A DNA stretch of 64,000 nucleotides. It comes from Candidatus Endonucleibacter sp. (ex Gigantidas childressi). GTDB lineage: Bacteria > Pseudomonadota > Gammaproteobacteria > Pseudomonadales > Endozoicomonadaceae. Shown piece after piece: positions 33,658 to 45,730 of the stretch. Each line of letters starts with the position of its first letter. Within the stretch, counting starts at the first letter, position 1. A program made the position numbers and the translations under genes. A model generated the notes under the pieces. It ran no database searches, had not been told where the DNA came from, and saw only the letters and a list, made by a program, of their open reading frames with translations. The stretch spans positions 660,076-724,075 of the forward strand of contig JASXSU010000003.1 of assembly GCA_030674875.1 (NCBI GenBank), read 5' to 3'.

Positions 33658-34361
33658 AATACCTCTAACACTCTTAATCGTAACGGGAGACCCGCTATGT
33701 TTCTGCTAAATAGTATGCTCAACAGCCATACATTTTTAACGGAAACAACTGAAAGCTTTACCATGGTTAGAAAAAGCTGTACAAAAAGTTCACATCATCA
33801 CACTTTCTAGTGTGCATTATATCCAAAGTAACTGGAGGTGCAGACAGGTGGCAAATGGGAGAGGCGAAGCCTCAGAAGCCTAAAGAGCTAAGTTGTTAAG
33901 ATGATAGCAACCGACAGCCTCGTACCTGCAATAACGTTAGATTACTCCATTTCTATACCCATTACCCGTGAAGGTGTGGGGTTGTTTACTGCTCTCGCTT
34001 ACCCTTGCCTTCAATGGTAACTGGTATATATCTTTTCTTGAAAAATATTGTAGAGTTTAGCCGCTAGTCAGCATCTCATATTACTTTGACAGTAATAAAG
34101 CAATGAAGAATACCATGACTATTCATTATCAACAAAAACAAGCCAAATTCCATAGCATAAATAGCATAGGACTCTTACGCGAAAAATACAAACTGACCTC
34201 AAGGCACTGTATACTCTCAATACCTGAATATGCCGGATCACAGTGTGTTTTGTAAGGCGGGCAAGCGTACTAATAAAATGGCTGGCCGACAATGTTCACA
34301 GAGTGCGCGACATGCTCAAGTCATAAGATTATTTGCGTAGAGGCTTTATGACTGATTGTCA
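33658..34361. other. Intergenic region, 700 bases, mostly repeats
   Basis: No gene found. A short type B repeat occupies 33953-34027 (TATACCCATTACCCGTGAAG to TTCAATGGTAACTGGTATA), and an earlier decayed fragment covers about 33815-33920. The remainder is AT-rich without a recognisable RNA gene. Confidence 0.5.
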
Positions 34362-35029
34362 TATGATGAGACCTCAGTATAACCAACGACTTTGGTCACG
34401 GTAATTGAACTTTAGAAGTTTTGTCAGCCATTACGAAGCTTTCTAAGGCGTTGAACATCAAATCATTTGTTTTATACACTGATTTTAGTGCTTCGGACTG
34501 ATTTTTAACGTACCCCTTGCGTTGAACTTGATCTTTAATACCTAGCTGCGCTAATTTCTCTCGGGTCTGCTCAGAGCTGTAAGCGGAATTCGCATACAGT
34601 GCCGTTTCATCTCCCAGTAGCAGGGTATCACGTTTCTGAGAGTCATGAACATTGTCAGGAGTTACGCTTTGTCTATGAATAAAGCCATCTTCATCGACAC
34701 CGGTATGAGCGGAAAAACCATAGGTGCTTTTTTTGTTACCACGACTGTCATTCTTAACGTGCCAGCCCGCTTGAGAATCTTTTGTCGGCTTTCCGCTTTT
34801 GTCGTGGCCCGAACCTGATCGCGCTGCCTCTATCGGTGTGCATCAATGATATTAATGCGACCTTCGCTCATTATGATGTTTTTGGCTTCAAGCTGACGAT
34901 TAATCTCTGCCAATAATTGATCCCATAGACGATGTTCGACAAGTCGTGTTCGAAAGCGTCCCAAGGTGTAGGATTCAGGAACTGCTCCACCAAGTTCAAG
35001 GTGACAAAATTTACAAAACAGAAGTTCTC
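34362..35029 (-). pseudogene. IS5-family transposase, decayed
   Basis: On the minus strand an IS5-type DDE transposase can be read in pieces: LGRFRTRLVEHRLWDQLLAE and EGRINIIDAH near the start, then in another frame GWHVKNDSRGNKKSTYGFSA and LLLGDETALYANSAYSSEQ, and finally NQSEALKSVYKTNDLMFNAL. A frameshift near 34830 and the insertion of a miniature element at 35030 disable it. It is the most complete of the IS5-type copies in the window. Confidence 0.8.
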
Positions 35030-35157
35030 TATACCCAAAGCATTTCAAATTGCTACTAGGCAGCAAGTAAGCGAAGCCCCGTGAGTCTACGAGTAGTAGG
35101 TGATCGGGGTGAGCGAACGCAGGCAACAACGTAGCAACTTGAAAGGCGAAGGGTATA
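35030..35157. repeat. Miniature element type A, copy A3
   Basis: A 128-bp copy, TATACCCAAAGCATTTCAAA to AAGGGTATA, that interrupts the N-terminal part of the IS5-type transposase. Confidence 0.85.
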
Positions 35158-35260
35158 TACTCGTTAACATTGAAGGTGGGAGCCCCACTCTTTCAAAAAT
35201 AATGGGGTATATACCCAAGAGAATAGTAACGGATATAGTGAGAAAATAGTTATCTGGAGT

Positions 35261-35458
35261 TTATGAAAATAGTTCATAGAGGATTGTTTTTATTATAAAT
35301 CCAAGTACTCCAAGACCTAAAGCTCCAAAAAGTACAATAGTGCCTAGTTTTCCCGCTTGTGATTTTTTTGCCAAATCGTAGACAATAAAGCCCATAAAAA
35401 GAACTAGTCCAGAAACAAGCACTTGAAGCGTTAAAGTTTCTATTGTGTCAATATCCAT
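35261..35458 (-). CDS. Small membrane protein, DUF2788-like
   Basis: A 65-residue protein from the ATG at 35458 (MDIDTIETLTLQ) with two membrane helices (about 10-28 and 42-62) flanking a basic turn (YDLAKKSQAGKLG). The pattern resembles the small DUF2788 proteins of Pseudomonas relatives. Function unknown. It is a single gene with AGGAGC-like sequence near the start, next to IS remnants. Confidence 0.65.
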   Translation of the reverse strand: MDIDTIETLTLQVLVSGLVLFMGFIVYDLAKKSQAGKLGTIVLFGALGLGVLGFIIKTILYELFS

Positions 35459-35568
35459 ACATGCTCCTATTTCCATATGTAATATAGCGCATTATTTGTA
35501 TAAAAAATATCTTACTGTTGCCGATACTACTCCCTAATACTATTAGATTTTATGGCTCAGGGGGCAGA

Positions 35569-35919
35569 GTGAAAAAGATAAAATTGATTGATATAAAGAA
35601 ATTAAAGAAAGGAAGTGTACTAGTGCAGCAAGAAAGTGCATTGCTGCTAAAGCAGGTTCAAGAGGCTCTTGATGCTCAGGAGGCTTTTTTTCAAAAGGCT
35701 GGAGTTGATGAGGGTGGGATTGGACGGTTATTAGATAATCATCAGATAGTTGATGATGTTAAACAGGATCTTGAACTGTGGAAAATTGCATTTCATCAAG
35801 AGCAGCTTCAACTCAAGTCGGATAAAAAAAAGGAGATGAAGCTTGCAGAGAAGTTGTTGCTGGCGGCAACTAGAAAATCCAAGCCTGGCAAGATAAAGCG
35901 GTGTACGCGCATTTTTTAG
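35569..35919 (+). CDS. Hypothetical protein, 116 aa, helical
   Basis: No family recognised. The GTG at 35569 after GGGGCAGA is preferred over an ATG at 35518. The protein is almost wholly alpha-helical and charged (many Lys, Glu, Gln), with a coiled-coil-like middle and a basic C-terminus. It lies 65 bases before the next gene in the same direction, and the two may form a unit. By size and helix content it could be a chaperone for the downstream product, but that is speculation. Confidence 0.6.
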   Translation: MKKIKLIDIKKLKKGSVLVQQESALLLKQVQEALDAQEAFFQKAGVDEGGIGRLLDNHQIVDDVKQDLELWKIAFHQEQLQLKSDKKKEMKLAEKLLLAATRKSKPGKIKRCTRIF

Positions 35920-35984
35920 AGTGTTACCTGCGGGTATTTCAAAGTTAAATTTTCAATTGATTTTGCGAAAGGATAATTTTCATT

Positions 35985-36947
35985 ATGAATACAGAGAAAG
36001 TTTCAAGCGCAATGGCTGCTACAATATTTGACCCCGAGCTTGATAAGACAAAGAGTTTGTCGGATTTTTCTTCAGATGCCTATTTACAAAGGGGTAGGGT
36101 TCTAGATGCTGATATTAGAAAGATGGCAGGTCAGATTGAGTTATCTAATGATTACCTTAGAGAAATCAATATATTGCTGAGTGAGGCTAATAGTGTGCTA
36201 TATGGGGCACCTACTTTTGCAGCTACGTCATGGCTAAATACTGTTAATGGGGGGGAGCAGACTATTACGCTGGACAATGAATATGATCTTATTGTCTCTG
36301 CAAATGGTGATTTTAAAATCACGGATGGTGACGGTAATGCTCTTGCTTATGAGGATGGAGTCGGCCTTATCCCCACTCCGGCTGGAGGTACCGCAGGAAG
36401 TGCTGTTACTATAAATGGTAATACTTCTGTTGTCTTAGAAAATGGTACCAAGTTCACGCTTGACTTTAATGGGACAAACACCTTGTCATCTCTGGTTGTT
36501 AGTCGTGGAAATCAAGGGATGACTGTTACTGGGCTTGATGGAACTCCTGTAGTTGATGGGCCTGCACTGGATGGTGAAACAAGAGATACGGGCACGGCGG
36601 ATGGTGATATTTTGGTAGAGAACGGAGGAATTAGCAGTTTGTTGCAGGATGGCTTGAATGTGACTATGTATAATGCAACCGGTGGAGTGATATCGGCAGA
36701 ACAAAAGGATTTTATTAAAAATAACTTAAACATTGATATTGACCTTACTGGTAATATAACCTCAGAAACTTGGAAAAGACTCAAAGATGAGTTGATTCTA
36801 GGTCGGGATAATCTTACTGGTAGTAATCAATTGCAAGCGGTTTTGCTACAACGTGGGTTGACAAGGTATAACCAGAATTATGATGCTATGACTAATATAG
36901 AAAATAAAGTACATACTTTGCTAAAAGAGATACTTAACAGGATATAA
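35985..36947 (+). CDS. Hypothetical protein, 320 aa, helix - beta domain - helix
   Basis: No family recognised with confidence. Residues 30-70 are helical (GRVLDADIRKMAGQIELSND). Residues about 85-235 are Gly, Thr and Asn rich and beta-like (GGEQTITLDNEYDLIVSANG, DITDGDG-type turns). Residues 255-320 are helical again (LQAVLLQRGLTRYNQNYDAM). There is no signal peptide or membrane helix. Helical ends enclosing a beta-rich insert recall secreted filament or needle-tip proteins and DUF1521-type proteins. A good ribosome site (GAAAGGATAA) precedes the ATG. Confidence 0.65.
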   Translation: MNTEKVSSAMAATIFDPELDKTKSLSDFSSDAYLQRGRVLDADIRKMAGQIELSNDYLREINILLSEANSVLYGAPTFAATSWLNTVNGGEQTITLDNEYDLIVSANGDFKITDGDGNALAYEDGVGLIPTPAGGTAGSAVTINGNTSVVLENGTKFTLDFNGTNTLSSLVVSRGNQGMTVTGLDGTPVVDGPALDGETRDTGTADGDILVENGGISSLLQDGLNVTMYNATGGVISAEQKDFIKNNLNIDIDLTGNITSETWKRLKDELILGRDNLTGSNQLQAVLLQRGLTRYNQNYDAMTNIENKVHTLLKEILNRI

Positions 36948-37177
36948 TATATTATCATACCCCTCTGAAGGAGAGGGGTTGTTGACTGCTCTTGCCACTT
37001 GTCATCCGCCACAGCTTACCTACATTAGGTTCATGGTACTTCTCTCGTTTGTCGCCTACCCACGATTTAAATGGTAACGGCTATATTTCTTCGAAGTTGC
37101 TTTTAGGTTTTTCGGTTAAAATTTCTCAGGTCTTGGTCGTTAGTCGCTCTTTCCTTCTTTTGTTGGCCGAAGTCATA
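36948..37177. repeat. Miniature repeat, type B
   Basis: About 36956-37086 is a type B copy (CATACCCCTCTGAAGGAGAG to TTTAAATGGTAACGGCTATA), just after the 320-residue gene. It may serve as its 3' end. Confidence 0.6.
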
Positions 37178-37613
37178 TACTAAGTGCTACACCCAATTTA
37201 ATAAAAACATGAACTGCGATACCCTTAGTTTTTTGCTCCACTCACGAAGTAAAAACCTATGAAGTATCAATAGCTCACCTAGGGTGATAGGTATATGATA
37301 GTCGCGCTAAAATGGCAAGGATTAAGCTTTACGGACATTGCCGCAGCTATCGGAAGTGACTAATTGCCCTTATTACTTTTCCAACCCACATCATTCATGG
37401 GAACGTGGTACGAATGAAAATACCAATGGTTTGATCAGACAATACTTAGTTAAGGGAACATCAATGGCAGAATTAACTCAGCAACGATGTAATATCATCG
37501 CGGCCAAATTAAATACAAAACCAAGGAAGAGATTACTTATAAAACACCGGAGGAATGCTTTTATGAAGAACTACTTTTGTCGCACTTCAAGCTTGATACT
37601 AAGTTGTGTATAA
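37178..37613 (+). mobile_element. Internally deleted IS30-family element, copy 2
   Basis: Both ends are present (CTAAGTGCTACACCCAATTT on the left, CGCACTTCAAGCTTGATACT on the right). The transposase start (ALKWQGLSFTDIA) is joined to the C-terminal part at NCPYYFSNPHHSWERGTNEN with a stop and frameshift between. The deletion end points differ from copy 1, so the two arose independently. It ends about 55 bases before topB. Confidence 0.75.
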
Positions 37614-37668
37614 ATTAGAATTATTTGATTATAATTGGCTGTATGTTTATACAGTTTTGTGAGCCTGT

Positions 37669-39540
37669 ATGCGTCTGATAATTGCTGAAAAACCTAGTCT
37701 TGGCAGAGCTATTGCTGAAGCTCTTCCTAAGCCCCATAAAAAACATGATGGGTATATTGAAACTGCTGGACAATATTATGTTACGTGGTGCATTGGGCAT
37801 CTTCTGGAGCAGGCAGAGCCAGAAACATATGATCCATCCTACAAACAATGGAGGTTAGAACATTTACCGATTATTCCGGATCAATGGATATTGCAACCCA
37901 GAAAAAGTAGCAGGGGGCAGCTTGGCGTTATAAAAAAACTATTGAAACGAGCAGAAGTCATTGTTCATGCTGGTGATCCGGATCGTGAGGGGCAGTTGCT
38001 AGTTGATGAGGTGTTAGAATTTCTTAAGCTTTCTCGGGCACGAAAGAAAGATGTTTGCCGCTTGTTGATTAATGATTTAAATCCGCAAGCTGTTAAGAAG
38101 GCCCTCACAAAGTTGCAGTCAAATAATGACTTTGTGTCTTTGTCAGTTTCTGCCCTGGCTCGGTCAAGGGCAGACTGGATTTATGGTATCAATCTGACCA
38201 GAGCGTTTACATTACTAGGCAGAAGAGAAGGGTACAGTGGCCTGCTTTCTGTAGGTCGGGTACAAACACCATTGTTAGGTTTGGTGGTAAGGCGGGATCT
38301 GGATATTGAAAACTTTCAGGTCAAGCCTTATTTTGAAGTGTTTGTTGTGCTAAAAACCAAGGATAAAGAAAACTTCAGTGCAAAGTGGCTTCCCAGTGAA
38401 TCGTGTGAGCCTTGGATGGATGAAGATGGCCGGATTCTGGAAAAGCGTTTAGCGCAGAATGTAATAAACCGAGTTGTAGATAAAAAAGGTACGGTGGTTC
38501 TTATTGAAAATAAGCGAGGAAAAGAGTTACCCCCCTTGCTTTATTCGCTATCAGCCTTGCAGATTGATGCTGCTAGACAGTTAAAAATGAGTGCGAGTCA
38601 AGTTCTTGAAAGCTGTCAAAAGCTTTATGAGCAGAAGTTGATAACATATCCTCGCTCTGATTGCCGCTATCTTCCCAAAGAGCATTTTGAACAGGTACCG
38701 GAAGTGCTGTCGGCAATTCGCAACAACCAGCAGCAATTAGTAAAAGCGGTTGATAATGCACATCCGAATAAGCCTGGAAAGGCGTGGAATGATAAAAAGG
38801 TATCCGCACACCATGCCATTGTTCCAACTTCTCGCAAGTCTTCATTCGCAAGAATAGCTGAGTTTGAAACCAAGATATATGGTTTGATTGCTAGACAATA
38901 TATCGCTCAATTTTATTCTGATTTTACTTATAAGACCCAGCGTATTGATGTATGCATTGAGGGTGGTCTTTTTCAGGCTCGTAGTCGAAAAACGGTGAAT
39001 GAAGGATGGAAAGAGCTATTTAACCGAGGCAAGCTAGAAGTGAGGGACGGGAGTTTGCCACCGCTTCCTGTAATGGAAAAGGGTGATGTTCTCGATTGCA
39101 TTACTGCTGAACTGAAAGAAAAAGAAACTCAGCCTCCACATCATTTTAATGATGCTACATTATTATCAGCCATGACTGGTATTGCCCGTTATGTGAAAGA
39201 CGCGGCTATCCGTAAAATACTAAGAAAGACGGACGGTTTGGGAACAGAGGCTACAAGAGCCGGTATTATTGAGTTGCTTTTTAAACGGGAGTTTCTCGTC
39301 CGGCAAGGTCGTAATATTCATGCAACTGCTACAGGCCGAGCATTAATTCAGGCGCTACCAGATAAAGTTAGGTACCCGGATATAACCGCAAGCTGGGAGT
39401 CTTTTATGGAAAGGATTGTGGAGCGCAAAGGTAGTTACTCTAGCTTTATGGATGATCTTGATCATGAGTTAAGGGAGCTGTTGGTTGCGGCTAAATCTAA
39501 TGGCATGGCCTCTATTCGAAGTTTGCCGCCGGTTAAATAG
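37669..39540 (+). CDS. topB: DNA topoisomerase III
   Basis: A type IA topoisomerase that relaxes and decatenates DNA, 623 residues. It has the Toprim domain MRLIIAEKPSLGRAIAEAL with HAGDPDREGQLLVDE (acidic metal ligands), and the active Tyr at about residue 327 (LITYPRSDCRYL). GLGTEATRAGIIELL is also conserved. It is slightly shorter than the E. coli enzyme and lacks an extended C-terminal tail. The start abuts an IS30 remnant, so its promoter may have been altered. Confidence 0.95.
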   Translation: MRLIIAEKPSLGRAIAEALPKPHKKHDGYIETAGQYYVTWCIGHLLEQAEPETYDPSYKQWRLEHLPIIPDQWILQPRKSSRGQLGVIKKLLKRAEVIVHAGDPDREGQLLVDEVLEFLKLSRARKKDVCRLLINDLNPQAVKKALTKLQSNNDFVSLSVSALARSRADWIYGINLTRAFTLLGRREGYSGLLSVGRVQTPLLGLVVRRDLDIENFQVKPYFEVFVVLKTKDKENFSAKWLPSESCEPWMDEDGRILEKRLAQNVINRVVDKKGTVVLIENKRGKELPPLLYSLSALQIDAARQLKMSASQVLESCQKLYEQKLITYPRSDCRYLPKEHFEQVPEVLSAIRNNQQQLVKAVDNAHPNKPGKAWNDKKVSAHHAIVPTSRKSSFARIAEFETKIYGLIARQYIAQFYSDFTYKTQRIDVCIEGGLFQARSRKTVNEGWKELFNRGKLEVRDGSLPPLPVMEKGDVLDCITAELKEKETQPPHHFNDATLLSAMTGIARYVKDAAIRKILRKTDGLGTEATRAGIIELLFKREFLVRQGRNIHATATGRALIQALPDKVRYPDITASWESFMERIVERKGSYSSFMDDLDHELRELLVAAKSNGMASIRSLPPVK

Positions 39541-39645
39541 AATTTCAGTAAAAAAACCGGGGCATCTTCTAGCAAGAGTAAGTGTTATCAGAAGAAAAAA
39601 GCATTTGTAGCAAACGCTAATTCTACTGATAAATTGTGAAGGGTA

Positions 39646-42446
<2,801 letters not shown>

Positions 42447-42562
42447 TCACCCTCGATGAGCTGTTAATACTTCATAGGTTTTTACTTCGTGATTGTAGCA
42501 AAAAACTAAGGGTATCGCAGTTCATATTTTTATTAAATTGGGTGTCGCACTTAGTATATTAA
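42447..42562. mobile_element. IS30-type left-end remnant
   Basis: A 115-bp stretch nearly identical to the left end of IS30 copy 1 (GATGAGCTGTTAATACTTCA, then AACTAAGGGTATCGCAGTTC and GTCGCACTTAGTATATTAAT). The element's outer edge lies about 25 bases before the start codon of the next gene, so it may supply promoter sequence. Confidence 0.75.
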
Positions 42563-42588
42563 TTCGGCAAGTATTAAAGGAGATAATA

Positions 42589-43494
42589 ATGAAAGATATA
42601 TTCAATGCAGGGAATTATTTTACTCAGTATGCAGGGGGGCAGTCAAACGTTACTGATACTGTGGGTAAAACTTTAGGAGATTGGGGGGCACGATCAGTTG
42701 AAGCATTAAAATTGGCTAAAAACTATGTTTCGGATGGAGCATCTTCGTTTAGTGGTTATCTTCCTAGTTTTGTTTCTTCGGCTTGCGCTGTTATTGCACC
42801 TTTCGTGCCTAGCGCGCCTGTTCTCGGTGTGGCTGTTGTGTGTGGAGGTATTGCCTTGTATTATAGAAGAGCTGCCAACAAGGCTAATAACGAGCTACTA
42901 ATGACAAAAACTATCAATCAGCAGAGTGTGCAGGCTGTGCAGGCTCTACGGACGCAGATGAACGAATTAGGGGAAGTAGTTAAGAAACAAGAGCAGAGCA
43001 TGACGGAAGCTACAAGTGGATGGCGTGCAGACGAGGAGAAAAGGGCGTTAGCATTAGCTGCTAAAAAAGAAGAGGATCTACAGTTGGAATTATCCAGAAA
43101 TGCTGAACGTGTGAATGAAAAAAAGGAAATGCAGGAGAAGTTGAATCTGCAGATAGAAGCGAATACCAAATTGAAAGAAGAAATTAAGGTTATATCTGAG
43201 GCTGCACATAAACCTATATCTAATAAGACGCCAACAGATAAACCTAAATCTCAGTTTACTACGGTAGGGTCTAAGAGAGGTAGTTCTGCAAATACAACCT
43301 TCGCGTCTCAGTCAGGAAATGTTGTTGATTTATTTGGAACTTTGGGTAATTTTAATGCAGCATATTCATATCCGGTAGCTTATCCTGCGGCTTATCCTAC
43401 GGCTTATCCTATGGCTTATCCTATGGCTTATCCTATGGCTTATCCTATGGGTTATCCTATGGGTTATCCTATGGGTTATGCTGCATGGTACTGA
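42589..43494 (+). CDS. Hypothetical protein with coiled coil and YP-repeat tail
   Basis: No family recognised; 301 residues from the ATG at 42589, which has AAAGGAG six bases upstream. A hydrophobic stretch (about residues 60-90, FVPSAPVLGVAVVCGGIALY) could span a membrane and is followed by a basic YYRRAANK. A long Lys/Glu/Gln-rich helix (about 95-205) is probably a coiled coil. The C-terminus has nine four-residue units of the form (M/V/A/T)(A/G)YP and ends GYAAWY. Tails of this type can mediate self-association. It is monocistronic and surrounded by mobile DNA. Confidence 0.7.
   Translation: MKDIFNAGNYFTQYAGGQSNVTDTVGKTLGDWGARSVEALKLAKNYVSDGASSFSGYLPSFVSSACAVIAPFVPSAPVLGVAVVCGGIALYYRRAANKANNELLMTKTINQQSVQAVQALRTQMNELGEVVKKQEQSMTEATSGWRADEEKRALALAAKKEEDLQLELSRNAERVNEKKEMQEKLNLQIEANTKLKEEIKVISEAAHKPISNKTPTDKPKSQFTTVGSKRGSSANTTFASQSGNVVDLFGTLGNFNAAYSYPVAYPAAYPTAYPMAYPMAYPMAYPMGYPMGYPMGYAAWY
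43375..43482 (+). repeat. 12-bp tandem repeat, nine units
   Basis: Nine in-frame copies of a unit like ATGGCTTATCCT, encoding MAYP, VAYP, AAYP, TAYP and MGYP variants. The central MAYP and MGYP units are almost identical in DNA, so copy number probably changes by slippage without breaking the frame. Confidence 0.9.
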
Positions 43495-44707
43495 GTTCTC
43501 TCAGTGTAGACTGTTTACGTCTATACCCAAAGGATCTCAAGTTGTTACTAGGCGGCAAGTAAGCGAAGCCCCATGAGCCACGATTAGTAGGTGATCGGGG
43601 TGAGCGAACGCAGCCAACAACGTAGCAGATTGAAAGGCGACATTACCCTTGAAGGTGTGATAGGTGGGTGTTGATGGCTCTGACTCACCCAGATCACCTA
43701 CTATTTGTAGGCTATGGGACTCATACCTCCAATTGTCACGGGTATATACCCATTTTCATTGGAGGTGAGAGGTTGTTGGTCGCTCTCATTGCCCTTAATC
43801 ATCTAATGCTCGTAGGCTCATGAAACTTCGTTGGTTTGTCGTCTACCCCCACCTTCAATGGTATATATACTCATTCCTGCTTGAAAGTATGAGGTTATTG
43901 GTTGCTCTCCATAACCATAATCTACTGCTCGTAGCCATGTCTTTACTAGTTTGTTGCCTACTAATCGTGTCACTGGTGCTACGTATAATAAGTACCTGAA
44001 TTAAAAGCTTCCTGATGGTAGTCACATTAAGGCTGCATTGATGGCGTTAAAAGATTGGTCTATATTATTTATTGCTTATATTTTGAAAAATAGTAAACTC
44101 TTCATAAACTACCATTGATTTGTCTTGTGTAATTAGTGATAGCTGGTCGTATGGCTAATATTTGTTATGACGCTATTTTTTAATATTTTTACGCCATTTT
44201 TGCTGCATTCACTTTGTTTGGGTTGCGATTATTGTCTTATAGAAGGATATTACTGGTTCATGTAAAGATCGCTATTTATATAAAATTTCTGTGCGTTAAG
44301 AATATTTCACAGGCCTGCACCTCCTGCTAAAAAAATCACTTAGGATACCGATGGTCCTCAAGGTGGTGGCTAATATTCTTGCATTGTTAAGTATTTCAGG
44401 TAAAATATCTGGGTAGAAAAAACAATTTACCCAAAGGATTTCAAATTGCTACTAGGCGGCAAGTAAGCGAAGCCCCATGAGCCTACGAGTAGTAGGTGAT
44501 CTGGGTGAGCGAGCGCAGCCAACAACGTAGTAGGTTGAAAGGCGACGGGTATACACTCACTTATTCCTCGAAGATATAGGAGTGTTGACTGCCTCACTTA
44601 ACCTCCACGCCACTGCTCTTAAGGTCATGAAGCTTTGCTGCCTACTAGCACTTTCAACGGTAATGAGTGTATAAGTGTTTATTTATACTGAGTAGCATTT
44701 AGCGGGT
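43495..44707. repeat. Cluster of miniature elements, 1.2 kb without a gene
   Basis: Several elements lie nearly end to end: type A at 43522-43641 (right end worn), type B at about 43641-43747, 43745-43866 and 43866-43988, then type A at 44427-44553 and type B at about 44560-44672. Adjacent copies share TATA at their joints. The segment 43990-44425 is AT-rich and empty of genes. Confidence 0.75.
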
Positions 44708-44725
44708 TTGAAATTGGGTGAAAAT

Positions 44726-45286
44726 ATGAACATGAGCTTGACTTTTATTATAACGATTATTCTTTCTCTAAATATCGTAGCTAGTGCAAAAGAGCACGGT
44801 GATGCCGCCGAAAAACAATTACAAACAATTACAAATAGCCACCGAAAAGCCGCCGAAGATCTATTGGAGCTCAATAATGCAGAGTCGGTGCTGACAGCTA
44901 CATACGAAACGGTTGAGAAAGCAATAGCTAATAAAATTCTGCCTATCGAGCCATCAGATGAAAGCAAACCCATTATTAACAAATACGTTAAGATAATAAA
45001 GCAGGCTATGAAAGAAGAAGTCTGCTGGGAGAAAATGAAACCTCATCTAGTAGATGCTTATGTTAGCGTTTACAGTGAAAAAATCATGAAACAAGCAGCC
45101 CGCTTTTATCGATCAGAAGCTGGGAAGAAAATGTTACAGCATCAGCCAGAAATAACGAATGCTTCAGCAGCTATCATAAAAAACATGTCTAAAAAGCTAC
45201 TACCAAGGTTGCAGGTTATTCAGTACGATATGGCTAAAGAGTTACAGGAAATCAAAAAAACACTTCCTGAAAAAACGAGTTTGTAA
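44726..45286 (+). CDS. DUF2059-like secreted protein
   Basis: A 186-residue protein with an N-terminal signal peptide (MNMSLTFIITIILSLNIVAS, cleavage near ASA). The mature part is helical. The C-terminal half resembles DUF2059: LVDAYVSVYSEKIMKQAARF with YRSEAGKKMLQHQPEI corresponds to the family's 'Y...E...FY.S..G.K' pattern. It is probably periplasmic and of unknown role. The start codon could be the ATG at 44726 or the one at 44732. Confidence 0.7.
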   Translation: MNMSLTFIITIILSLNIVASAKEHGDAAEKQLQTITNSHRKAAEDLLELNNAESVLTATYETVEKAIANKILPIEPSDESKPIINKYVKIIKQAMKEEVCWEKMKPHLVDAYVSVYSEKIMKQAARFYRSEAGKKMLQHQPEITNASAAIIKNMSKKLLPRLQVIQYDMAKELQEIKKTLPEKTSL

Positions 45287-45730
45287 GTAATATTGTGTGA
45301 TTACACTATTTAATATATGCGACCATCTTCTCTGAGGCTCGATCATAAATGGGATCATCGCTATTTTCTAGTCTCTTATGGTCGGAGTCTATGTTTGCGT
45401 CGTTTTTTTGAACTAAGGTAAACAACTTTGGTTGCAGGGCTACCGCGTGGGAAGAATTGCTGATTTTTTAGAGTCTATACCCGTCGCCTTTCAATCTGCT
45501 ACGTTGTTGGCTGCGCTCACCCCGATCACCTACTACTCGTAGGTTCAAGGGGCTTCGCTTACTTGCCGCCTAGTAGCAACTTGAAATCCTTTGGGTATAT
45601 ATCTGTTACCATTGAAGGTGTTGGGAGCGAGAATAGTCAACAATTTCACGCCTTTAAGAGAATGGGTATAGTGCGTAGTTTGAGCGTTTGAGCTACTAAT
45701 ATAAGTTTGTATCTATTCTAAAAATACATA
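45287..45730. repeat. Spacer with type A copy A6 and part of a type B copy
   Basis: Type A element at 45477-45599 (TATACCCGTCGCCTTTCAAT to GAAATCCTTTGGGTATA), directly joined to a short type B copy at about 45597-45671. No gene seen. Confidence 0.75.

Noticed and set aside
43522-43988. CRISPR array suggested by repeated blocks
   Set aside because: The repeats are about 125 bases, joined without spacers of uniform length, and there are no cas genes.
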